From a bacterium (lineage in GTDB: Bacteria > Auribacterota > JABMQX01), in assembly GCA_013203085.1 (NCBI GenBank), contig JABMQX010000333.1, positions 1 through 11,941 of the forward strand: DNA of 11,941 nucleotides. Direction: 5' to 3'. Position 1 is the stretch's first letter; every line of letters begins with the position of its first letter. The notes beneath the pieces were generated by a model that saw nothing but the letters and a program-made list of their open reading frames with translations, had not been told where the DNA came from and searched no databases. This document shows positions 6,352 through 11,941 of the stretch, piece by piece. The position numbers and the translations under genes are program-made.

Positions 6352-7359
6352 TTATCTCAGAAAGCTTCTCTTGCCGAGTGTGCGAAGCGCCTTGGATAGG
6401 AGAATCCATCTCCCCACCGAAATGGGATGCTGCTGCATAGCCGTGCGTGCCGTGCACACCATCCAGCATCCCCCCTTACACCGAGCAACCCTTTCCCGGG
6501 CGGAAGCCGCTCGCTCGCTGGTCCAGAGAGTCGCAAAATCATCTTTTGCGAGATTCCCCATGACTTCCGGCAACACGTTGCAGCAGTACACATCCCCCGT
6601 CGGGTCGAGAAAGAAAAAGTCGCTCCCGGCGCCGCATTTCAGGGGCCTTTTCTTGTTCGCCGCGAACTCGTAGAGACCGCGAGCGAAATAAGCCCTCGCC
6701 CAGCGCTTCGGATGCCTCCCCTTCAACTGCGTAGAGATCAGGGCGTCAAACTGACGTTTCAGCTCCGAGAAATCCTCGATGCTCGTATTCGCGTCGGTCT
6801 GGAAATAGTGCTCGGAATTTTGAGCCACGGCACACGTGAGCTCGATTTTCTTCTGCCGGGTCAGGCGAAGGACTCGCTCGAGGTGCGAGAGGTTCCGCGA
6901 GGTCGCTGTGAAAGCGAGCCGGAGGTTGCGAACCCCTTCCATTTTCAATAGGTCGAGCGTTTCCATCGCTTTGTCGAAAGCCCCTTTGACACCCCGCATC
7001 GCATCGTGCATCTTCCCGACGCCGTCAACGGAGATGCCCACGCCAATCTTCGGGTCATGCTTCAAGATTTCCCTCAGCATGAGGCTGATTTTCTTCGGCT
7101 GGAGTCCGTTTGTGGATATGATGATTTTGGAGGCAGGGCAAGCGGACTTGACGTGATAGACGATCTCCGGCAAGTCCTCCCGAAGAGTTGGCTCTCCGCC
7201 TGTCAGATTGATCGTCTTGAGAGAGGAGGGGAGTTTCCCGAAAACCTCCGGGCGCGCCTGTTCCGTGCTCGGGCTTTTCCATATATTGCACATCACGCAG
7301 CGAGCGTCGCAATCGTAGGTTACGGCTACCGCCGCGTCGGTGGGCATAGCATTCGCCAT
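6352..7359 (-). CDS. Radical SAM protein with C-terminal SPASM-type cysteine cluster
   Basis: This 335-residue protein carries the radical SAM signature CDARCVMC (Cys17, Cys21, Cys24), which binds the 4Fe-4S cluster that cleaves S-adenosylmethionine. The SAM-contacting LTGGEPTLR lies at 52-60 and a further core strand IIISTNG at 79-85. After the barrel, the C-terminus has KCGAGSDFFFLDPTGDVYCC (Cys242, Gly255, Cys259, Cys260) and CKGGCWMVC (Cys294, Cys298, Cys302), a SPASM- or twitch-like set for extra iron-sulfur ligands. Families with this layout modify peptides or act as sugar or alcohol dehydrogenases; the substrate here is unknown. It is the first gene of the compact block, 158 bases after the large fusion gene and 16 before the epimerase gene. 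The ATG at 7359 has only a weak GAG-containing upstream sequence; no usable ATG, GTG or TTG occurs further upstream in frame. No obvious precursor peptide lies beside it. Confidence 0.95.
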   Translation of the reverse strand: MANAMPTDAAVAVTYDCDARCVMCNIWKSPSTEQARPEVFGKLPSSLKTINLTGGEPTLREDLPEIVYHVKSACPASKIIISTNGLQPKKISLMLREILKHDPKIGVGISVDGVGKMHDAMRGVKGAFDKAMETLDLLKMEGVRNLRLAFTATSRNLSHLERVLRLTRQKKIELTCAVAQNSEHYFQTDANTSIEDFSELKRQFDALISTQLKGRHPKRWARAYFARGLYEFAANKKRPLKCGAGSDFFFLDPTGDVYCCNVLPEVMGNLAKDDFATLWTSERAASARERVARCKGGCWMVCTARTAMQQHPISVGRWILLSKALRTLGKRSFLR

Positions 7360-7431
7360 TTCTAAACTCGCTTTCTTCGATCCAGTGCCAAAGATTTCCT
7401 TCTTGGCAACAGGATGCCGATTCGAAGTCGT

Positions 7432-7444
7432 TTGATCTTATCAA
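7432..7444. repeat. Small palindrome in the gap before the radical SAM gene
   Basis: TTGATCTTATCAA is a 5-base inverted repeat around a three-base centre, within the 158-base gap 7360-7517. It lies about 73 bases upstream of the radical SAM start and could be a weak operator or chance. The rest of the gap holds a GCCACTG direct repeat (around 7480-7497) and no convincing promoter or terminator. Confidence 0.2.
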
Positions 7445-7517
7445 GGATCCCGTCCCAATTGAAGTTTTTTACGCCAGTGGCTGCGTTTCAGTGGCAAGGA
7501 GAGGAGGGAAAAAGAGC

Positions 7518-10500
7518 TTAACGCGAAAGCGCAATGGCGCAGAGACACCCCGTAACGCTGGCATTTTGTCCCGCCGTTGGCGGGATCTCGGGGGACTCCC
7601 CTGCCCCCGCCGAGGGCGCCGCTTCTGAGTCAGACTCCTCTTGAGGTGGAGGCTTCTGTTCGATCAGTTCTTCCAGTCGCTCCAGATTGTCCTGAAAAAT
7701 GGGATTGTGCGGATCGAGTTGGAGGGCTTTCAGAAGTGCGTCGCGCGCGTCCCTGTACCGCCCAGCACCGACGTATGCCCCGGCGAGGGTGCTCCAGGAC
7801 GCCGGGTCCTTTGGATTGAGGTCAGCCAGTTTCTTCAAAAGGGGAATCGCTTTGTCATCCCGTCCTGTCCGTAGATACGCTCCCACAAGCTTCCTCCAAT
7901 TCTCCGTGACCCCGGGGACTCGTCTCATGTACTCCTCGAGGAAAGGGATGGCTTCCTCGTCGCTGCCTGCGACGGCGAAAGCGTGGGCGACTTCCCCCAG
8001 GACGATTGGGTCGCCCGGCGCCAGCTCCACAGCCTGGCTCAACTCTCCGAGTCCCTCGTCAATGAGGTCGGGGTCGCCTTGCTCTTCGCCCTTGTCCATG
8101 AGGAAGTGTCCCAGGCCAATTCTCGTCCAGGGCGACCGAGGGAAAATCGTCGCCCAGCGACGGAAATCCCGCAGCGCCTCGTCAAGGTGCTCCTCCTTCC
8201 GATAGCGGCGGAAAGCAAGAATGGTCAGCCGCCTCAGATACCAGGAGAGATCGGCATCCTCCCTGCCAAACGCCAGAACTTTCTCCAGATGCTTCAATCC
8301 CTCGACCAGCTTTCTCTCCTTCAAGCAGCGAACTGTCTCCAGGTACAGCCGGCGAATCGCCACAGCGGCGCGAATGGTTTTCTCTTCGGAATCGGTTGCC
8401 CCGACGACCTTCGGAAAACCATCCCCCACTGCCATCGCCAGGGCACCGACATTGATCGGGGGCAACTTCCTGCCGATAGCTTCGTTCTCCGCGAACGCTA
8501 AAGGACTATTGTCCTCGGTCGCCACCGGTGAATCCCCCGCGAAACGCCGAACGTCATCCTCGTCGAGGATAAGGTTCTTCAGAATGGCGGGAACGCTCTC
8601 AAGGTGAACCTCCCGCAGTTGCGCGGAGGTTCTCTTATCCCTCTGAAGAAGCTCGTTTATCCTCTCAACGTCAATGACAAGAGGCTGGAGCGTCCCCAGC
8701 ATGACGGTGTAGCCCCTCGCAAACCAAAGGGAGGTGTGTGGGAAAACATCTTGAAACGTCCGCAAGATTATCCTCAGGTGTGAAGTGGGCAGGGCGTGAA
8801 GCGGAACCCACTGGCAGATCACCCCGTCCTCCCGCAAGAGTTCGCGGCAGGCTGCGTAGAACTCTCGCGTGTAGAGGACCCAGCTTTCGGCTGCCGCCGG
8901 GTGCGTCGCGTCCGAGGCTATCACATCGTACATGCGGTCAGTCGTCTTCACGTAGTTGTTGGCGTCGCCTACGATAAGTCGAAGCCGCTCATCCCCCAGA
9001 ACGTAGTCGTTCTCCTCTCCAAAATGCTTCGCAGCCTCGAAGACCGAGGGGCATATCTCAACCGCGTCCACCCGCTCGACCGGATGGGTGAGGATAGCCC
9101 CCGTGGTTATGCCGCCGCCAAACGCCGTCACCAGGACTTCCTTCGGCTGCGGGTGAATGAAGAACGGCAGATGCCCGAGAAGACGAAAAGCCTGAAGCGC
9201 GTCCAGATCGGTAGGCACTTGGGAAGCGCCGTCTATCTCCATCATTTTGAAATTCTGTTCCGCGTCGAGGAAGACGGCGACCGTCCCCGCCGCGCCTTCC
9301 TGATAGAAGATGAGCTTGCCTCTTTTCCTTTCACCGCTATCAGTTGATATCGCGATGTCAATTCGGGCCGGCAGCGAAAGCACAAGGCAGCCGAAAACGG
9401 CAACAACACAAGCCGCCGTGAGAGCCTTTTTCCTCGGCGAGAGTAACGGCGAAAGACGCAGAAACAAAAACCCGATAGCCAGATTCGCCGCAGCGGTCAG
9501 GATGAAGGCGGCGGTAATTCCGAAAATCGGGATCAAAACAAAAACCGCCGCCACAGAGCCAAATATGGCGCCGACGGTATTGCTTCCATAAGCCCGCCCG
9601 ACATCGCTGCCGAGGTCCCTGTATTCTCCCGCGTAGATAGCGATGACAACCGGAAAAGACATCCCGAACAGAATCGCCGGCGGCAGAAGCGAAATCGAGG
9701 CGATGGCGTACCGCACAAGCGTGTAGGGGAAGTAACTCCAGGAAGGAAAAAGGGCTTTCAACCACTGGAATAGAGGATAAAAGGATTGTGTCAGAACGAT
9801 CCCTACGAGAGCGAAAATGCCGATAAGAACCTCGATGATTGCCGCTTTGACGAACAGGTCCTTTCCGCGGTCGAAAAACCTCGAGAAGAAGTAAGAGCCC
9901 AGCGAGAGTCCCACCAGGAAGGTCGAAAGCATGATGGTGAAGGAGTACGTTGTGTTGCCGACGATGAAAACGAGGACGCGAGTCCAGAGGACTTCGTAAC
10001 AAAGAGCCGTGAATCCGGATATGGCGAAGGCCGCCAGCACTGCTCGGCGTCTCCACCGAGAGAGGCTTCTCTGCGAGGTTTTCGGCGGGGAGGGGCTGGA
10101 CGAAGGCGTGCTTGCCCTGCCGATGGAAAGTGCTATGGCAGCCGCTCCCACTGCTACGTTCAGCGCTACTGCCACCAGATTAGTGCCCCGCACTCCGAAG
10201 GCCCTAATTAGGACGAATCCAGCCAGAGCTGTTCCGAGAACGGCGCCGCCGGTGTTCACCGAGTACAGCCGCCCGATCCCTTTTCCGACGGAGAGGCGGC
10301 TTCGGAGATAGAATTTGCTCAGCAGAGGAAACGTGCCCCCCATCAGAAAAGTTGGGAACAGGAGCAGACAGAAGGCGCCGGCGAATTTCACGCCGGTCAT
10401 TGAAAGATAATGGCCTCCAATCGAGGGATAGAGAACACGTTGCAGCGAAACAAGACCCCGGCATGCTATAGGAAAGAAGAGAGCGAAAGCAGCGATCAGA

Positions 10501-10739
10501 AGCTCGAACAAACCGTATGCCCGAAGGAGGTTCTTCCACCGATCAGCCCAGCGACCGACAACAATCGAACCCAGAAAAAGCCCCCCCATGAACGACGAAA
10601 GAACCGCTGCCGTGGCGTAGATGGACCCTCCCATCGCAACGGACAGCATCCTCCGCCACAACACCTCATAAGCCAATCCGGTCAAGCCGGTCAGGGCAAA
10701 AAGAAGCAGAACGAGGAAGTTCAGTCTGGGCTTGGACAA
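7518..10739 (-). CDS. Fused membrane transporter-like / spermidine synthase-like / TPR protein
   Basis: This 1073-residue protein has three parts. Residues 1-460 hold about 12-14 membrane helices built from two similar modules: GLAYEVLWRRMLSVAMGG (21-38) matches CYEVLWTRVLVFIVGN (247-262), and GRLYSVNTGGAVLGT (156-170) matches GRAYGSNTVGAIFGS (381-395). Residues 475-690 form a spermidine-synthase-like Rossmann domain: YQEGAAGTVAVF (479-490), SAM loop FGGGITTGAIL (540-550), VEIC (560-563), GDANNYV (591-597) and YDVIASDATHP (604-614) with catalytic-position Asp610. Residues about 785-1027 are TPR-like helices, such as ASWSTLAGAYVGAGRYRDARDAL (split around 980-1002). A Pro/Glu/Ser-rich tail follows (1028-1058). 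The family is usually named fused MFS/spermidine synthase, and whether members make polyamines is uncertain. The start is TTG at 10739 with AAGGA eight bases upstream; the next ATG codon, at residue 31, would remove the first helix. It stands alone, with gaps of 170 and 158 bases on its two sides. Confidence 0.95.
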   Translation of the reverse strand: MSKPRLNFLVLLLFALTGLTGLAYEVLWRRMLSVAMGGSIYATAAVLSSFMGGLFLGSIVVGRWADRWKNLLRAYGLFELLIAAFALFFPIACRGLVSLQRVLYPSIGGHYLSMTGVKFAGAFCLLLFPTFLMGGTFPLLSKFYLRSRLSVGKGIGRLYSVNTGGAVLGTALAGFVLIRAFGVRGTNLVAVALNVAVGAAAIALSIGRASTPSSSPSPPKTSQRSLSRWRRRAVLAAFAISGFTALCYEVLWTRVLVFIVGNTTYSFTIMLSTFLVGLSLGSYFFSRFFDRGKDLFVKAAIIEVLIGIFALVGIVLTQSFYPLFQWLKALFPSWSYFPYTLVRYAIASISLLPPAILFGMSFPVVIAIYAGEYRDLGSDVGRAYGSNTVGAIFGSVAAVFVLIPIFGITAAFILTAAANLAIGFLFLRLSPLLSPRKKALTAACVVAVFGCLVLSLPARIDIAISTDSGERKRGKLIFYQEGAAGTVAVFLDAEQNFKMMEIDGASQVPTDLDALQAFRLLGHLPFFIHPQPKEVLVTAFGGGITTGAILTHPVERVDAVEICPSVFEAAKHFGEENDYVLGDERLRLIVGDANNYVKTTDRMYDVIASDATHPAAAESWVLYTREFYAACRELLREDGVICQWVPLHALPTSHLRIILRTFQDVFPHTSLWFARGYTVMLGTLQPLVIDVERINELLQRDKRTSAQLREVHLESVPAILKNLILDEDDVRRFAGDSPVATEDNSPLAFAENEAIGRKLPPINVGALAMAVGDGFPKVVGATDSEEKTIRAAVAIRRLYLETVRCLKERKLVEGLKHLEKVLAFGREDADLSWYLRRLTILAFRRYRKEEHLDEALRDFRRWATIFPRSPWTRIGLGHFLMDKGEEQGDPDLIDEGLGELSQAVELAPGDPIVLGEVAHAFAVAGSDEEAIPFLEEYMRRVPGVTENWRKLVGAYLRTGRDDKAIPLLKKLADLNPKDPASWSTLAGAYVGAGRYRDARDALLKALQLDPHNPIFQDNLERLEELIEQKPPPQEESDSEAAPSAGAGESPEIPPTAGQNASVTGCLCAIALSR

Positions 10740-10747
10740 CTCACAAA

Positions 10748-10752
10748 TCCTT
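10748..10752 (-). promoter_or_regulatory. Shine-Dalgarno supporting a TTG start of the fusion gene
   Basis: The minus strand reads AAGGA, eight bases before TTG at 10739. With no ATG near the first membrane helix, this makes the TTG start credible. Confidence 0.45.
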
Positions 10753-10883
10753 GCTGTGCTCGCGCAGTTGACTCCGGCTGAGCCGACTTTGTCTGGGGAA
10801 CATGGCTAACAATAGAACCGGGTCGTGTTTCTTATCGAAGTTTCGCTTCTTTCTTGAGGCGATGTCCCGCGTATTTTTCTCCA

Positions 10884-10913
10884 ATCGTCCGTTAACCACA
10901 CCTGAACTGTCAA
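10884..10913 (-). promoter_or_regulatory. Possible sigma-70-type promoter overlapping the bioA stop
   Basis: A perfect TTGACA hexamer lies on the minus strand at 10908-10913 and contains the TGA stop codon of bioA. With an 18-base spacer the -10 position reads GACGAT, only three matches to consensus. The 170-base gap before the fusion gene makes a promoter here plausible, but the -10 box is poor. Confidence 0.22.
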
Positions 10914-11941
10914 GACGTTTCAACCTCCGGAAGCACATCTTGAATCGAATCGAAGGCAACACCGAGCAGGCGGTTGAGTTGCGTTTCGCTGATGCAATAG
11001 GGCGGGATGAAGTAAATGACGTCGCCGAGGGGGCGGAGGAGGACGCCTTTCTTTCGGGCGAGATAGCACACTTTTGCGCCCACTCTCTTTTCGCAAGGGA
11101 AAGGCTCCTTGGTCACTTTGTCTCGGACAAGCTCAATCGCCCCGATGAATCCGCATTGGCGAACGTCGCCCACGAGAGGCAACTGCCGGAACTCTTCGAG
11201 TCCCTTGCCCAGAAGCTCGCTTTTCCGCGGGAGGTCGCTCAGGACGTTGCGTTTTTCAAAAAGGTCGAGGGACGCGAGAGCTGCCGCGCAGGCGAGCTGA
11301 TTTCCAGTATAGGAGTGGCCATGGAAAAAGGTTTTGCTTTCGGCGTAATCTCCGAGGAACGCTTGAAAAACTTTCTCGGTGGTGAGGGTGGCGGCAAGGG
11401 GCAGATACCCGCCGGACAACCCTTTCGCCACAGCCATCAAATCGGGCGTGACGTTCTCGTGCTCGCAGGCGAACATTTTTCCCGTGCGGCCGAATCCGGT
11501 CGCCACCTCGTCGGCGATAAGCAGCGCGCCGTGTTCGTCGCATAGCCGCCTCGCCTCCGTGAGGTATCCCTCCGGATGAACGATGAATCCCCCGGCGCAC
11601 TGAACCATTGGCTCAAGAATCAGCGCCATGATCCCGCCTTCGTTCTCGGCGAAAGTCTTTCTCAGGGCCGCAAGGCATTCCTTTTCACAGCTCGATTTTT
11701 CCCTTCCGAACCGGCAGCGATAGCAATAGGGCGCGGGCATACGCAGCGACTCGAACAGGAGCGGCTCGAAGGTTTTGTGAAAAAGGTCAATTCCACCGAC
11801 CGAAACAGCCCCAATCGTATCCCCGTGATAGCCCAGCTCCACGGAAACGAATTTCCGCCGGGCGGTCTTTTCTCCCTCGATGTGCCGCCAGTACTGAAAC
11901 GCCATTTTGAGCGCGACCTCGACGGCGGTTGAGCCGTTGTC
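10910..11941 (-). CDS. bioA: Adenosylmethionine-8-amino-7-oxononanoate aminotransferase, N-terminus cut by window edge
   Basis: BioA converts 7-keto-8-aminopelargonate to 7,8-diaminopelargonate in biotin synthesis, using PLP. The frame stays open to the last base of the window: the final 36 bases add DNGSTAVEVALK in front of MAFQYW, a typical BioA sequence. So 343 residues are present and roughly the first 90-110 of a usual 430-450 are missing. Landmarks are LGYHGDTIGAVSV, the cysteine-rich PYCYRCRFG seen in a subset of bacterial BioA proteins, LEPMVQCAGG, IADEVATGFGRTGK with the PLP-nitrogen aspartate, the Schiff-base lysine in VAKGLSGG (codon at 11423-11425), FFHGHSYTGNQLACAAALASL and VIYFIPPYCIS. 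The match to BioA is close throughout, so other class III aminotransferases are unlikely. Whether the amino donor is SAM or lysine cannot be decided by eye. It is probably the last gene of a biotin operon lying to the right, separate in function from the glycan block. Confidence 0.95.
   Translation of the reverse strand, partial: DNGSTAVEVALKMAFQYWRHIEGEKTARRKFVSVELGYHGDTIGAVSVGGIDLFHKTFEPLLFESLRMPAPYCYRCRFGREKSSCEKECLAALRKTFAENEGGIMALILEPMVQCAGGFIVHPEGYLTEARRLCDEHGALLIADEVATGFGRTGKMFACEHENVTPDLMAVAKGLSGGYLPLAATLTTEKVFQAFLGDYAESKTFFHGHSYTGNQLACAAALASLDLFEKRNVLSDLPRKSELLGKGLEEFRQLPLVGDVRQCGFIGAIELVRDKVTKEPFPCEKRVGAKVCYLARKKGVLLRPLGDVIYFIPPYCISETQLNRLLGVAFDSIQDVLPEVETS

Noticed and set aside
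7055..7444. 129-codon minus-strand frame starting in the gap before the radical SAM gene, considered as a precursor peptide or alternative N-terminus
   Set aside because: Most of it is an out-of-frame reading of the radical SAM gene. The start is TTG without a clear ribosome site, and the annotated radical SAM N-terminus already looks normal for the family.
7509..7545. Possible rho-independent terminator after the fusion gene
   Set aside because: Only a 4-base GCGC stem is visible, inside the coding end, and the CTTTTT run is too far away to form a standard terminator.
9358..10056. Minus-strand 232-codon frame inside the fusion gene
   Set aside because: It is an out-of-frame shadow of the membrane modules. 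Its His/Arg-rich translation has no membrane segments.
10741..10962. 73-codon minus-strand frame between bioA and the fusion gene
   Set aside because: It starts inside bioA in another frame, has a basic low-information translation and no recognisable family. It looks like spacer read-through.

Overview
The window looks like chromosomal DNA from a bacterium of moderately high GC (by eye mid-50s percent overall; third codon positions about 60-75 percent G/C in stretches I tallied). A GmhB-type phosphatase, a sugar-1-phosphate nucleotidyltransferase and a sugar epimerase suggest a glycan-coated, probably Gram-negative cell. The very large membrane protein with spermidine-synthase and TPR parts is of a kind I associate with environmental bacteria (deltaproteobacterial, planctomycete, acidobacterial or candidate-phylum lineages). 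The taxon cannot be fixed from the sequence. I see no tRNA, rRNA, CRISPR array, transposase or phage gene.

Layout: ten genes on the minus strand form one long tandem run, read from right to left. At the right edge is the C-terminal part of a biotin-pathway aminotransferase (bioA), cut by the window end. After a 170-base gap comes a 1073-residue fusion protein: duplicated membrane module, spermidine-synthase-like domain, TPR helices. After a further 158-base gap comes a compact eight-gene block: radical SAM/SPASM protein, NAD-dependent sugar epimerase, nucleotidyltransferase, GmhB-like HAD phosphatase, SAM methyltransferase, GT4 glycosyltransferase, an orphan four-helix membrane protein and a class V PLP enzyme. 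Gaps inside this block are about 0-80 bases. At the left edge, a plus-strand reading frame that enters from outside the window probably converges on the PLP gene.

How the genes may work together (inference): the epimerase, nucleotidyltransferase and phosphatase would make a nucleotide-activated sugar, with GmhB pointing to a manno-heptose. The glycosyltransferase would transfer it, and the methyltransferase, PLP enzyme and radical SAM protein are candidate tailoring enzymes for the sugar or an attached group. The isomerase and kinase expected for a full heptose pathway are not in the window. The block therefore looks like part of a surface-glycan or glycoconjugate locus. Its least explained members are the radical SAM protein, the class V PLP enzyme without a desulfurase cysteine, and the orphan membrane protein.
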